This document shows, one piece after another, positions 11,111 through 23,772 of a DNA stretch of 64,000 bases. The notes below the pieces were generated by a model. The model had not been told where the DNA came from, did not search any database, and was given only the letters and a program-made list of their open reading frames with translations. Every line of letters starts with the position of its first letter. Within the stretch, counting starts at the first letter, position 1. The position numbers were made by a program, and so were the translations under genes. Source of the DNA: Megalonaias nervosa (Eukaryota > Mollusca > Bivalvia > Unionida > Unionidae); assembly GCA_016617855.1 (NCBI GenBank), contig JAECUM010000810.1:62001-126000 (forward strand). The letters run 5' to 3'.

Positions 11111-12530
11111 CAATTACATTTGTACATGTATGTGATGTACAGTTTTTACAAGTTCAGGTTTCTTTAGACAAATGCTATTAAAACTATATAATTTATCTAC
11201 TGCTATAATGAATTACGCACAAGGCTTTAAAGATGAGCACATACAGGATTCATACAAAGATTGGTACATCTGTGTAAAACGTTACAGGTGAGTGCATGAA
11301 ACAACAATGTTTTAAAATAGAGCAGTACTGATATACAGCTCTATGTTGGTTTCATTAACTTGACTACAATTAAACATGATACTTATGTTAACTTTTACAT
11401 AAGCTTAATAATGTAGATGTGATCTTTTAAATGTCATTTTTCCTTATATTTCATTTTTTAAAGGTTTACTGAAACATATATTGCAGTTCATTTTCCATTC
11501 ATTATTTTTTTTCTTTCAACATGGAATACAGAGAACATTTGTTCTTTTTATCTTTTAACATGTGATAAACAGATGTCGTTAAATTCTATGATGAATTTGT
11601 ACCAGTTGTGTGCTCACAAGTCAGTCAGGAGGATTTTTGTTGTATTATTATTTGAGTTAGACTTGCAATGTTAATGGGCCTCTGGTGATTAGTTATTACT
11701 GAGAGTTGCCATCTTCATATAAGGAATTATTATTATTATTATTACTATTATTATTAATATTGTTAACCAGGGACTTTTTCTTCTAGTAAGATTTGAAATG
11801 CGAAGTATCAATGTTAGACTGAGATCATTGATGAAAAATATTTATCAGATGACCTGCATTGATAAATATTGAGATTATATTGATATACATAATTGCATGT
11901 AATTTCTATTTCTGCTGCTTTAAGTTGTTTAATGGAGTTGAACTCAAGCTAGATAATAGTGATTTTCAGCAAATTGATGTTCTTGAGGATTAAGGCCAAG
12001 TTAAGTGCAAAGGATAAGGACAAAAAAATGTATTGATGCATAATTAGAATGTTTATGCTTTGTTAGGGAAGGACTAGATGGACGGAAATTATTTAGAATT
12101 TGCAGTGTGAATAAAATGTTATATGGCGTCACTTCTGGATTTATATACTTAAATTGATCATTGGTTAGCCAGCTTGACCTGATACTAAAAGGGTCAAGGT
12201 TCAACTCCAACCTTTGGTTGAGATTGGCTACATTGGTGTGCCTCTTGCCGCCAATGCACTTTACTACATATGCCGCAGTGTGATAATAACCTTGATGTGT
12301 TGCTGTGCTGTAAAGCAGCAAACCGAACCATACCATACAAATCCCATTTAAATTGACTGTTTTAGGCATTTTCTCTGCAACACTGCAAGTTTATTGAAAC
12401 ATATACATAAAAGTTACTTTTGGCCATTTGCAATCATGTTTCAAAACCTGATTTCAGATGTTTTATTTCCTTTGAATGCTGCAAACAACATTGTCTGGTA
12501 CTATATTCATTTAGATTTTCATACTGATGT
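11111..12530. other. Non-coding, (ATT)n at 11724-11760
   Basis: AT-rich sequence with one trinucleotide run. A 122-codon minus-strand reading at 12001-12369 has no family resemblance and is probably chance. Confidence 0.45.
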
Positions 12531-12534
12531 GTAT

Positions 12535-12775
12535 CTTGTGGGGGTGGGGTGGAAGCAAACATCTTGTAGAGGCGGGGGAAAAGCAGACATCTAGAGGGTA
12601 GGGTGAAGCATAAATCTAGTGGTGGTAGGAGGAAGAAATATCTAGTGGGGATGTGGGGAAGCAGATGTATATTGTTGTTGGGGGAAGCAAGTGTCTGTTG
12701 GGGTGGGGGAAATAAACGTCTGGTAGGGGTGGGAGATGGAAATCGAGTAGATTGTGGTGGTGGAAAGCAAACATA
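12535..12775. repeat. G-rich degenerate tandem repeat (~36 bp, about 7 units)
   Basis: Units are built on GTGGGGGAAGCAAACATCTA with heavy divergence. The plus strand is strongly G/purine-rich, so G-quadruplex or triplex potential is possible. Confidence 0.65.
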
Positions 12776-12779
12776 ATGG

Positions 12780-13500
12780 GTCTTATAGATTTACTGCAGA
12801 TGCACTAGATATTTTGAATGGCTGGGGTATGAAAAAATGATTAATTTTGCCTGAATTGAAGAAGAAAGCATACAAGAAAAAGAAAAAGGTTAAATTAATG
12901 TTTATATGTATGGTTTGCAGGGATGTATTGTATGTTACAGTATTAGTTGTGGGATTCATGTCAGCACACTACTAGCAAATAGCCCAAATTGAGAGTAAAG
13001 ATGTTATTATATAATAATATAAAGCTCACCCCCAAAAATATAAGCTTTAAGTACTAAACAATAAAAGTTAAAGTAAAAATTATTTTTAAGGTATATAAAG
13101 TTAAAGATATAAGTAGAACATATAAAATCCTAAAATTGTGTGGTTGGTATATATACATGCATGTATATATCTCTTATATATGAATGCATGTGCTCTGTGT
13201 GTGTGTGTGTGTGTGTGTGTCTTTTATCTGCTACTCAGTGTTAGAAGCATCCAGTTCATCATAGTTTATAGTTACCTGTAAACTGCTATATACTGTATGA
13301 TTGATTACTTTATGACTTGATGCCAGTTTATATCATCTTGGTCTCCTAGCAGCCTTATGGAAGTATTATTGGTATGCATATAGTTATTGTACCATGTCCC
13401 AGATAATCTCTTGACATAATCAGAATGTGATTAGCTGCAAAAATAAGGAAAGTGCAGGTTGCTGAACAACTAACTGCTTTAATATGGGAGCAATTAACAT
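12780..13500. other. Non-coding, with a 22-bp palindrome and (GT)n
   Basis: A perfect 22-bp palindrome centred on CATGCATG lies at 13149-13170, and a (GT)n run at 13196-13220. Nothing coding. Confidence 0.5.
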
Positions 13501-13504
13501 TCCA

Positions 13505-13680
13505 AATATACTTGTTTATAAGTCAAGTTGAACTGCAAACAGCATAGACCCTGTTCTGCTATTGCATAATGTGATGGCAGATCAAGGTCTGTCATATTTG
13601 TTCTGTTGATTACCCTAACAAACTATAAGGACCTAGATTTGTCAGTGCACTAGTGGATTTGACTTAAAAAGCAAGTCTTT
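13505..13680. mobile_element. Palindromic MITE, copy 2 (diverged)
   Basis: ATATACTTGTTTATAAGTCA opens it and TTTGACTTAAAAAGCAAG closes it. Inside are two palindromic halves with AGCATAGACCCT and ATGGCAGATCAAGGTCT arms, as in the better copy at 35.8 kb. Confidence 0.6.
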
Positions 13681-13930
13681 GTAGATGAAATAGTAAGATT
13701 TTGCACAAGTGGAAACTGTTGGGACCAGCAGTTCTGACCATTATATAGAAACGTTCAGTTTAGAGAAGTTTTGCTGGTGTTATTGTGATCCAAGGGGTCA
13801 ATTTAAGGAAGTTTCCCTGTGTTTTATACAGCTTGCTGTAAATTGTGATGTCTTAACTTTGCTATCATTAAATTTGTGTACATTCTCCCAGAGATACAGG
13901 TTATTTAATGACAACATTGACAATAATACT

Positions 13931-14174
13931 GGGGGCCCCGAGTGGCTGAGTGGTCTAAAGCGCTCACCATTACGGATCATTGCCATCTCACCTCTGTCTA
14001 TGAGAGTTTGAGTTTCCAGTTCGGCCAATGTGGATATGTGAGAAAGCTTGTCAGTAGTTTCTTGTGGGTCAGTGGTTCTTCCTAGGGTTTTCCCGGGTTC
14101 TTCCTCCATCATTTATACTGGCCGCCATGAATAGCCTATCTTGTGCTGAAAAATGGCATTAAACCCTACAGCAA
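13931..14174 (+). mobile_element. SINE-A (tRNA-derived) with 13-bp target duplication
   Basis: It begins GGGGGCCCCGAGTGGCTGAG (A box GTGGCTGAGTGG) and ends AAAAATGGCATTAAACCC. TGACAATAATACT is duplicated perfectly at 13918-13930 and 14175-14187. A typical copy. Confidence 0.92.
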
Positions 14175-14319
14175 TGACAATAATACTAATTTCTTCAATC
14201 TGTTATTTTTGCAGGATGATAATATCCATGATAATCTGCAAAATGTTGTATTTGTCTGCAATTTGGGCAGGAGAAGGCAACCCCATATGCTGATGTTATA
14301 GCTTTAAGTCGAGTCAGAA

Positions 14320-14645
14320 TTTGTGTCAGCTGAATTGGGTCAATTTTGATTGGACTAATCATGAAATTGGTCAATTTAATTCGACTAATCATGAATCTGA
14401 TTAATTTTGATGGGACTAATCTGAATTTGATCAGTTTTGATTAGTCTAATCCTGAATTTGAAAAAAATTTTATTGGGCTAATCCTGAATTTTGTCAATTT
14501 TGATTGGACTGATCTGAATTTGATCAATTTTGATTAGACTAATCTGAATTTGATCAGTTTTGATTAGACATCTGAATTTGATCAATTTTGATTGGACTAA
14601 TCCTGAATTAGATCAATTTTGATTGGTTCACTAATCAGGTTTGTA
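14320..14645. repeat. ~30-bp tandem repeat, about 10 units
   Basis: Repeating motif GATCAATTTTGATTGGACTA followed by ATCCTGAATTT, with drift and one insertion of A residues at about 14460. GATCAATTTTGATTGG-type units are partly self-complementary. Confidence 0.85.
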
Positions 14646-15033
14646 TTTTGTTGCATCTTTGTCAGTTATGCTTTTCCTTATTCATTCATTTTTGTCTCCC
14701 CAATATAATTTTCTGTATTAAAGTTAAACTTCCCGTTTCACCAGTCGTTTATGGATATGTTTCAAGTACAAAGGATTAAATTACTCTGTATAATTTTGTT
14801 TAAATTGTTAAAGATTGTGCAAGTACAGATTGAGGTCAAACCACTGTTTGTCATTAATGAAAATGGTATTATGTTGAGAGTATTGCTGACTATGTTCGTT
14901 GAAAGCTCATACTTTATCATTGCCAGAGAAGCATAAGAAGATAAATTTCATTGGCAGTCATAATGTCTTTCTGATTTTGATTAACTTGGGCAACAGATGA
15001 GAACCGATGATCAATATCATATCATTGATAGAG

Positions 15034-15284
15034 TTGTTGTTGTTGTCGGGTTTAACGCCATTTTTCAGCACATGATAGGCTATACATGGCAGCCAGTATT
15101 AATGGTGGAGGAAGAACCCGGGAAAACCCCGGAAAGAACCACTGACCCATGAGAATCTACTGGCAAGCTTTCTCACATACCCACATTGGCTGAATCCGAG
15201 ACTCGAACCCACGCAGACAGAGTTGAGATGGCAGTGATCCGTAACGAAGAGCGCTTTAGACCACTCGGCCACTTGGGGCCCCCC
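15034..15284 (-). mobile_element. SINE-A (minus)
   Basis: It begins with (GTT)n, the complement of the (AAC)n tail. TTAACGCCATTTTTCAGCAC and the class II tRNA-like head (complement of GGGGCCCCAAGTGGCCGAG) follow. Flanks ATTGATAGAG (15024-15033) and ATAGATAGAG (15285-15294) form a 10-bp duplication with one mismatch. Confidence 0.88.
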
Positions 15285-15544
15285 ATAGATAGAGAATATG
15301 AAGACAAGAAGATGAAATCTTCATCAGAATACTGCTGCATTTATTTCCAGATTAGCATACAAGGTGGATAAAAAAAAAATTGGCTTGAATGTCCTAATTA
15401 AATTAATTAAATAATTAATTAAATGAAATTGGTTACATGAACATGAGGAATTCAAATCCCAGGATGGAATGCTTGTAGCAGGGTAGGCTGATAATGTTCA
15501 CTGGCAACTGGGTCATAGATTTATTAATATCTGCAATAAATATT

Positions 15545-15815
15545 GATTTTCCAGCATTAGGGATTGTAGCTCAAACTACAGCATGGTTTTCTACAATTTC
15601 CTTGTCTACAGTAACATTGGAAATAGTTAATTTAGTTGAGAAGGAAATTGTAGAAAACCTCTACAAAGACTTTGTGTCATTATATAATGCTGGATATTAT
15701 TTGAATCAGTTGTTGCATCCAACTAAAACAGTTTGCTTTAATTTCCTTGTCCACTAAAATAACCATGTCCTGAACAACAGACATGGTTATTTAGCAGCCA
15801 AGGAAATTGATGAAA
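15545..15815. repeat. Double foldback (two nested hairpins)
   Basis: Hairpin 1: 19-bp perfect arms (GGTTTTCTACAATTTCCTT at 15585-15603, complement at 15641-15659), flanked farther out by CCAGCATTA/TAATGCTGG. Hairpin 2: arms of about 29 bp at 15740-15769 and 15780-15808, with AATAACCATGTC/GACATGGTTATT next to the loop. AATTTCCTTG occurs in both hairpins, so they are related. Probably a foldback MITE; the termini are not clear. Confidence 0.75.
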
Positions 15816-16213
15816 AATGTGCTATTGACAAAGTCAACAACAGCTGTGTCAAAGCAGATAATGCTGCCAAAATTAATAGTGCAGCTCCATGATGTGAGTG
15901 CCTGTGATAATGATATTGTTTCAGTTTCCTGAATAAACTAGAAACAGATAAGGTCATTTACAATCCACATTTTTTCCTTTGGTTATTTTTTGTGCGACTT
16001 GATAGGGACTGTTGGAGCCCAATTTTTCTATTTCAGGAATGAAGACTGGTCTAATAGAAGTTTGTTTTCCATTTGTTTTTATTAAGATTATCCAAGAACT
16101 CATCAATACTACTGGTATTTAGCAGTCTCAATTTGTGATTACTTGCAACTGATATTAGAAGGGTCACAATAAATTCTGAAGAACAACTTTTCATGTGATT
16201 AAAATTTGGGAAT

Positions 16214-16450
16214 TAATAATAATAATAATAATACTAATACTAATAATAATAATAATAATAATAAAGATTTTATTTAGAGAAGGTAACTCAATCAGTTACA
16301 GAACGAATCTACCTTGAGGCCTTTTATCGGTTATGTACAATATATACAGTATATAAAACATGATGTGAAGAATCTGGCTTGACACTAAATAATTAAGTGA
16401 TTTTAAAAGTCAAAGTATCAAGCCTGGAACACAGGGAATTGACATTAACC
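16214..16450 (-). mobile_element. (AAT)n-tailed non-LTR 3' end (minus)
   Basis: (AAT)n, then AAGATTTTATTTAGAG and ACGAATCTACCTTGAGGCC. The body to about 16435 (GACACTAAATAATTAAGTGA, then AGCCTGGAAC) aligns well with 23.74-23.96 kb. No coding part remains. Confidence 0.7.
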
Positions 16451-16807
16451 TTAATATTGGGTAAATGAAATATATAGTACTTTACTGACTGATGTCATAA
16501 TAGTTAATTCATTAATTTGTTGTTCCCAAAGATGCTTTCTTCAGGAGTGACAATTAGGGGAAATTTCAGATTGGTCTAATTAGCAAGGCTATAGTTCTTT
16601 ATGCTGTTTACATTCTGCTTTGTATTGTATCCAGGATTTTTATGCTGAGTGCAATTTTGCATTCTGAAAATCCAAATCGATATTTTGAGCTAAAGTTATA
16701 TTAATTGGTTCTGATTGACAATAGCGGTTATTGAAAGCATTATTGACGTAAGGAGGATGGTTAAATAGGAGAAGGATGAAAAAAGAACAGATTGGATTTC
16801 ATCCTAA

Positions 16808-17394
16808 CTCATGAACCTCTAGTGCCATGCTTATATGTCATGAGGTTGTACTCTACTTCCGAGCTCTCTGGCGTCAAGATAATTTACAATATATGCCAAA
16901 GTGGGTGTTATTATGGAAAAGTAGATGTAGCTCAACAATGATACCAAATAATCTGGACTTTCTACTCAACATTACAAAATAGAGTGAATATTTTAGATAA
17001 GTTTTTTTTTTTTTAACACAAAAATTTGCAGGTTGTCGGAACCAGATTTTGTGTATGGATTTTGGACCTTTTGGCCCGAGATCTAAAGCAGACTAGTCTG
17101 AACTGCATATAGACAGGTGAACCTTTGCAAAACATAGGATACGTTTAAGATTTAGAGTGAAAAGTGGCTAGGTCATGTAAATGATGGGTCCAATATGCAA
17201 AAAAAAATCCAATTTTTACCCTTCTGCACATGCACAAGCACAATAGCCAATCCCAAACAATGTCTTGAACACAACTAGGCATCCAGCTAAATGAATCTCT
17301 TGGAAGCAGTTGTATTTGGATGTATTCAGAAGTAACCCCCCAAAAATACATTTCCTTTTCCCATTTCAGGCCAAGAAAATGCCACCAGTTTAAC
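16808..17394 (-). mobile_element. piggyBac-like MITE, copy 2 (worn, inverted)
   Basis: This is the complement of the element at 34315-34898. Long matches include GGCGTCAAGATAATTTAC, GATACCAAATAATCTGGA and AACACAACTAGGCAT. It lies between CTAA (16804-16807, a mutated TTAA) and TTAA (17395-17398). The left end reads CTCATGAACCTCTAG, against CTCATTAACCCCTGG in the better copy. Divergence shows it is much older than copy 1. Confidence 0.8.
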
Positions 17395-17399
17395 TTAAC

Positions 17400-19600
17400 A
17401 TTTCAGTTGTATTTTAAAATTACAATATATGCACATTTCTTTAACAGCTCATGTGGATCCAGTGCTTTCTGTTGATAATGTTTTTTTTTCTGTGGGACCA
17501 TAAATTTGATACGTTTTTTAAGTGAGAGGATCTTATACTGAGGGATGTTCCAACAAGTCCATTTCATAGTAGTGCATGAGCCAAGAACTAAAAGTAACAG
17601 AAATTATTCAAGTAAAATTCAAGTAATTAAATTTAAACAATGATATCCAGGACACAACACCGTTTTATGTGGGATGTCAGTAAACTTGTGGACATCATAA
17701 TGAAGGACGACTATTTTCAATGGCTTGTAATTTCCCTGAAAATAGCAAGATATAACAGAATATTTTTTGTGGGGGGAGAGTTTGTTGTTGTCAGTGATTT
17801 ATTATTTCCCTGATATAACAGTAAGAAGTGTGTGTGTGTGTTGGTGTTGGTAAACCATTACTGCCTCGATTTAATTCTGATTTTGAAGCTTAGATTTTAG
17901 CATCAGAATCTGGTTTTGGCAGTTCGGATGTAAATTGTCCATGAAATTTCTAGTTTTTGATCTGTTTCCTTCAGAACTATTTTATTTGTTTGGGCCTGCT
18001 TTCTTTTAAACCAAGCTAGTTGTAATGATTCTAGTTACACTCTGCAGGAATGATATTTTGTGGATCTTTCTTGATTTTAATATTGATAATATGCCATAAA
18101 AAGCACATCTAGCTAGAATTATTCAATAGAGTTGATCTTCACATCTAAAGATAAAGTACAGGAATTTTTGGACTTGAGCACTATCATTCAATTAGGTCAC
18201 TGTCAGATGATTTGCATCAACCTTGTTCTTATTTCTTTTGATGATTTTGATATTACTAGCAGAAATGCTGCTGATAAAATCAATAGCTTAAGAGTGAAGC
18301 AAGCTGTGCATTTCATGATGCACAGTGTTTATTGCCACACAGAACTGCTGACTACCTCAGTGTCAGCATTTGCACATAAAAAAGAATATATACATATGTA
18401 CAGCCCCACTGCATGACAACCATTATTTTTTCCCAGGTTTAAGGCAACATTTTGGAGTGGGTTTCATATCACATACTCCCTGGGGATGTAGCCAAGGGGT
18501 GGGATGGGGGACTTTGTACATGCATGCATGTTGGTTGGACGTTCATGGTTAAGTTTTGCAGTTCAGGATTTTAGCGCCTTGTATGCATACTGTTATACCT
18601 GGAAGGTTGACAGGTATTACTGGTACATACAAGTAGATTACTGTGGCTTTTATTTTATTCTTTGTCCAATTTCAGTTCAATTTTTGTGTTTATTTCTCAA
18701 GCAGTACTTGTAATTAAATAATCTGACTAGATTATATTCATATCTATCAGAACCAAACCTTGACAACAATAGGTCAATGACCTACATTTCAAAATTTGTT
18801 GGCTTAGATTAAGTTTTTGTATTTAGATCATAACCTTAGGATTGTTGCATACTGTGTACATATTATCCTATCTAGAATAATGAAATAGGGGTGGGTGTTG
18901 GGGGTGGATGTATGCATCCTGATGAGGACTACTCATCGCAGATATAGGCCAGCATACTTCATTGACTTGGGGTTAAAGTTTGTGCTCAGTGTTCATTTTT
19001 TACAGCCTATTCATGCTGGAATAGTGAATTTGATTATGAAATGCATCTCTGTTACCACTACCATCTTCAGAACAAAAGAAGCTGACTATCACTTCATTTT
19101 TCTTTTACTGACTAGTCAAGTATTTGCATTTAGGTTATGGTCACATGCAAGTTTGGCATCCTATATGTATTCTGTCCTGCCTAGATTCATAAAACTTGGC
19201 AGACATGGATCTTGATAACTACTACATCTTTTTTGCAAAATGAGACCTCTGTGACCTATAATTCATGCTTCCAGTTGTAGTGGCTAATCAAGCTAATTAC
19301 TGATGAATGAACTATGCTCCTAATAGTAATCATACCCACTTTGATTGCAAAGCATGTGACGTTCACCAGGTAAAATCTGGTTCGTTGGAGTGAACGATTA
19401 TTACACTATGCGAAGCAGGATTTAAGATAAATATATTTTTAAACTTGAACAAAAATTTGGCTCTGATTCGTATCAACTCATTATGATGCCTCTGTTTTTA
19501 TGTCATCTTGTCTAGGCAAGAGTATATAGTAATTTGTCTATCCATTCATCCATCCTAACACCTGTCAGTGCATCTATCTATATATTACCAGTTTTATCTG
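17400..19600. other. Non-coding stretch
   Basis: I find no domain, RNA or tandem array. Several short open readings (for example 18132-18416 and 18895-19215) show no family resemblance. Confidence 0.45.
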
Positions 19601-19608
19601 CACAGTAA

Positions 19609-20203
19609 GGATTTGTTGAGTCTCTACAGGTATCAAACTTTGTGGATGGATTTGTTGAGTCTCTACAGGTATTAAACTTTGTGGGTGGATTTGTTGAGTC
19701 TCTACAGGTATCAAACTTTGTGGATGGATTTGTTGAGTCTCTACAGGTATCAAACTTTGTGGATGGATTTGTTGAGTCTCTACAGGTATTAAACTTTGTG
19801 GGTGGATTTGTTGAGTCTCTACAGGTATCAAACTTTGTGGATGGAGTTGTTGAGTCTCTACAGATATCAAATTTCGTGGATGGATTTGTTGAGTCTCTAT
19901 AGGTATCGAACTTTGTGGATGGATTTGTTGAGTCTCTACAGGTATCAAACTTTGTGGATGGAGTTGTTGAGTCTCTACAGATATCAAATTTCGTGGATGG
20001 ATTTGTTGAGTCTCTACAGGTATCAAACTTTGTGAATGGATTTGTTGAGTCTCTACAGGTATCAAACTTTGTGGATGGAGTTGTTGAGTCTCTACAGATA
20101 TCAAATTTCGTGGATGGATTTGTTGAGTCTCTATAGGTATCGAACTTTGTGGATGGATTTGTTGAGTCTCTACAGGTATCAAACTTTGTGGATGGATTTG
20201 TTA
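19609..20203. repeat. 39-bp minisatellite, 15 units plus a partial, 117-bp higher-order period
   Basis: The unit starts GGATTTGTTGAGTCTCTACA. Fifteen full units start every 39 bp from 19609 to 20155 with no length change, and a 10-bp partial follows. Variants repeat every third unit: units 2 and 5 share ATTAAAC and GGGT; units 7, 10 and 13 share GGAGTTG and ATTTCGTGG; units 8 and 14 share CTATAGG and ATCGAAC. Long reading frames here are a by-product of 39 being divisible by three. Confidence 0.97.
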
Positions 20204-20244
20204 TTGGGTTAAGGAAAAACTATTGATTTTGGGCATGAAAAATC

Positions 20245-20560
20245 AAAGTCACTCAGACTGAAGGAAGAAAATGGCTTCTGCTCAATAATTCAACTTCTGC
20301 AACATCTACATTTACTAATCTTTGGTGTTCATTTGGGGCAATGAAGAACCCTGTTAATTGTGGAGTTCAGAGGTCAAAGTAAAAATATAAAAATGGTTTC
20401 TTCAATCAGTCTTTTTGAATGGCTTGTAGTTAGTGTTAGAAAGACGTTTAATAATTTTGGGCTAAAGTTCAGAGGTCAAGGTCACTGACTGAATGAATAA
20501 AAATATGTAGTTTCTGCACATTAACATTAGTTCTACATCACAGACCTAGACCAGACTTTG
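20245..20560. repeat. Degenerate ~115-bp repeat, about 3 units
   Basis: Units contain AGAGGTCAAGGTCAC or AAATCAAAGTCACTC, followed by an AAAATGGTTTCT-type block. Similar single blocks lie near 21430 and 31800. TCAAGGTCA is the textbook NR5A/ERR half-site, probably a coincidence of the repeat. Confidence 0.5.
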
Positions 20561-22525
20561 TGGATAGTTTGTGCTTAAGGCAATGTTGCACACTGAGTGC
20601 AGGCATGGTTACTCGCAACTTTTTGTTTCTGTCTCCCAAATTTTGATCCTGGGTACCCTTTTTTGACAGAAAAAGATTGAAAACCATGACTATTGCTTTT
20701 CATTAGTGAATGTCCATCTTTGACTTTGCTGGTGCTAGCAAAAGCCAAAGTCGTTGAAGGTGATAGAACTGTTAGATGTCAATGAATTTTCACTTTTAAT
20801 AATCCGGCAGTGAAAACATTCATGGTTGCGGTAGTCAGACAAGTTGCAATGTAAAGTGTTTGATGGCCATTGGTGTGACATACTTTCAAAATTAAAGTCA
20901 CCTTTATGTCCAGGAAGGCAAAATATACCAAACTCGTGCAAATACACCACTTATCATTTAATTAATGATTTATTAGCATGGAAAGAAAATTAAGAAAACA
21001 TTTGAATTTATTGTAATATACTGGTAGATATTGGACTTAAACAAAAGTTAAATGAGAGCAAGATCCTTAAAATTCCATGCTGCAGCTCATTTCAGGTTAA
21101 CCAGATACTAAAACATGTTAATATTTTCAAGAGTTACTAGAGCACTTGATAAAACTTTCATTGCAGTAATATAAGTGTCCAAGGAAACTATGATGACACA
21201 TGCAGACCACAAAGTTAAGATTTCAAAACTTTTGAAGCAAATAAGATATTATATTTATAGCATTATTAGTACATTATGTTCCAATTTTTTCTTTTGTCCC
21301 CCTAACATGTTGTGTATCCCCCATATTTGGAGGATGGGGGACACAGTGTCTAATGTCCTTAGGATCCATGTACATTTCTGCTTAGGGTAAGATAACAAAG
21401 GCCCATCAGTTTGGGGTTTCAAAGGCATATTGTCAAGGTCACCGATAGAAAGAACAAAAATGATCAGCAATGAAATTTCAAGTTTGCATAGAGGACTAAT
21501 GAAGGTGGGTGATTCAGGCATATCAGAAGTGTGGATTGCCATGAAATTGTTTTGGTCAGTAACATGGTCAGTACCAAAGATATGCATATCAGTAAATTAA
21601 TTTGTTCCAGCAATATTTGGTGGAGTTATTAATCTTTTATTTCCAGGCTGAATGCAGTTAAAGGTACAGTCTTGTTAGTGGAGCCAGTCCCAATTTGTTT
21701 TGCAATGGGGGGGGGAAGGGGGAAATCACTGTGAAACTTCCTAAATATTGTGGTAATCATCTAAAGAAGCAAATAATTGCAAATCTTCTTGTCTCTATTT
21801 TAAGAGTTATGGCCCTTTTTGACTTGCAGCTGGCTGGAATGTGTAACATGCTACTCTTGCACCTTTTAGTGGATTGTTGTGATTTTGAGTACTTATTATT
21901 TTTGTATTCAGATGATATGCATACTAGCAAATTATTGTACTGTAGTATTTTCAGAAGAGTTGTGCACTTTGTTTTACTACTGTTTCACCTCCATCATAAT
22001 GTGGGGGTGGGATGCATGGGTGTATTCTTGTCATGAAATTGCTCACAATTTCTCTAATTTATTCTTTTGTGTCTTTTATACCCTGTCACAGAGACCAACA
22101 GTTTGTTGTCAAGATCACTTTAGTTTGAATTTAAACTTTACTGTGGTTGCTGGAAACTACTGAACACTTTGCCAAGTCCATCCGCGTAGTCATTGGTTAC
22201 ACCTTGGTTGTGTCTTCTACCAGGTTGTCATATAGGTTTTTATCGTCAGTATGCTTTACCTTACTTCTCTGTTTATGATCTCACATTTGATGATAATTTC
22301 AAACTTTGAATTTTAAGAAAAGTCGTACCTTAGAAAGCATTATCCAATGATGATTGCCTCTCCCCGCCCCTGCCCCCAATCACATTTACAAGGATAGCAG
22401 TACTGCATGTCATATCCAGAACTATTAGCACAAAAAGACTAGGCTTCCAGAATCTAGTCTCAATAATTGTATTTGACTCATGGCAGTGAAACGGAAAGAA
22501 GTATACGGTATCTTACTTTGCATAG
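20561..22525. other. Non-coding stretch
   Basis: Only short unsupported open readings and a G-run near 21705. No gene recognised. Confidence 0.45.
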
Positions 22526-22529
22526 TGTG

Positions 22530-22742
22530 TGAGCTGCCCCCTGGTCTAAGGTACTCATTTTTACTGATTCACTGATCAGTCTCATATCACCTCTGATGTG
22601 TGGCTTCACATCTTGGTTCAAACCATATAGGCATGAGAGAAAGCTTCCCAGTAGCTTCCTGTTGGTTGTTGGTCCTTCCAAATGTACTGTTCACCATGTA
22701 TGGCCTGTCGTGTGATAAATATGGTAAACCCCCAAAATCACG
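22530..22742 (+). mobile_element. SINE-A, strongly degraded
   Basis: It keeps the order CCCCCTGGTCTAAGGTACTC, TCTCATATCACCTCTG, GTTCAAACC, GAGAGAAAGCTTCCCAGTAG and CCATGTATGGCCTGTCGTG, matching the SINE-A body. No target duplication can be seen. Confidence 0.65.
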
Positions 22743-22840
22743 AATTGCATCACCTGTAGCAAAGACAATACCAAAGTATAACTTTTTGGACTATGTTGTC
22801 TTTGTTGTTGTTGTTGGCAATATCAGGTTTTTGCATTTAG

Positions 22841-22986
22841 CACAGTTTCTCTGATACTGTTGCATTTATGGTGATGAAAGTCAATTCATGGTGGAGAGAA
22901 CCACTCACCTCATTGAAGAGGTCAGTGACAAACTTTGCATGCTCCAGTGACTTGGCTGAATATTTAGAACTACCTCCTTGGAGCAG
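22841..22986 (+). other. Candidate internal exon, unknown protein
   Basis: A T-rich tract ending TTTTTGCATTTAG precedes a 146-nt open stretch that ends exactly at CAG followed by GTAAGAC, a strong donor. The open frame reads from HSFSDTV to LPPWSR, 48 codons. No homology is recognised. A stretch this long can stay open by chance, so this is only a candidate. Confidence 0.2.
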
Positions 22987-22989
22987 GTA

Positions 22990-23732
22990 AGACAGCATTC
23001 TGCAGAGATCTTTTTAGGGGATTGTGACTCATGAGCTTGTCTTTTAAAAATCCTATTGAAACTTTTGCAAACATAAGTCAAACCTGTAAGCAGTCACCTC
23101 TGGAAAGTGAATAAAATGACCTCTGGACATGTTCATGTTTGGGAATTATTTCACTCATCAATAATTTAGTTTTGCAGGCTTTTGGAAAAGCAAATATTTA
23201 AGAGAGGTTTTTGATAATAGGTGACTTTTAAGACAGGTTGGATTTCATGAGGATTTCAAAAGATAGCATTAGGGTAAATCAGTGAGTCATTTCAACATCT
23301 CAGATACTCCACCCTCCCTGCCATTTTTGCACGGTCTGAAATGAGAATTATCTTGTTACACCATGGTAATCTTGCTGCTGATGTTGACTGCAGACATGAT
23401 TGTGATGCCATATGACTGGTGATGTGACCCACAGAGGAAAAGAAAAAGCATAGCATTTTTTGATAGCACATCCAATATATCTAGCTATCTCTGTTGGATG
23501 AGGGGGATATGCATCAATGATACACCCACCTATGTTCATATGTATGTCAACTTTATTTAAAATTTTGCACACTGTCTACCTTCATAGTGACCAATATTAA
23601 ATAAAAACATGTCTTTAACCACTTTTCAGCAATAATTTGGTTATGAATTAGCATTTCTTGAGAAAATATACTTTTTTTAAGGCTTTTATTTTGCACACCC
23701 CAAAGATGCCTGCTAAAAAATTACAAGCCCTG

Positions 23733-23735
<3 letters not shown>
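22990..23735. other. Non-coding stretch
   Basis: No supported gene or repeat apart from low-complexity T and A runs. Confidence 0.45.

Positions 23736-23736
<1 letters not shown>

Positions 23737-23772
<36 letters not shown>

Noticed and set aside
19574..20182. 202-codon open reading on the minus strand with a 13-residue repeat
   Set aside because: It is the minisatellite read in one frame; 39 is divisible by three, so frames stay open on both strands. No upstream signals or homology.
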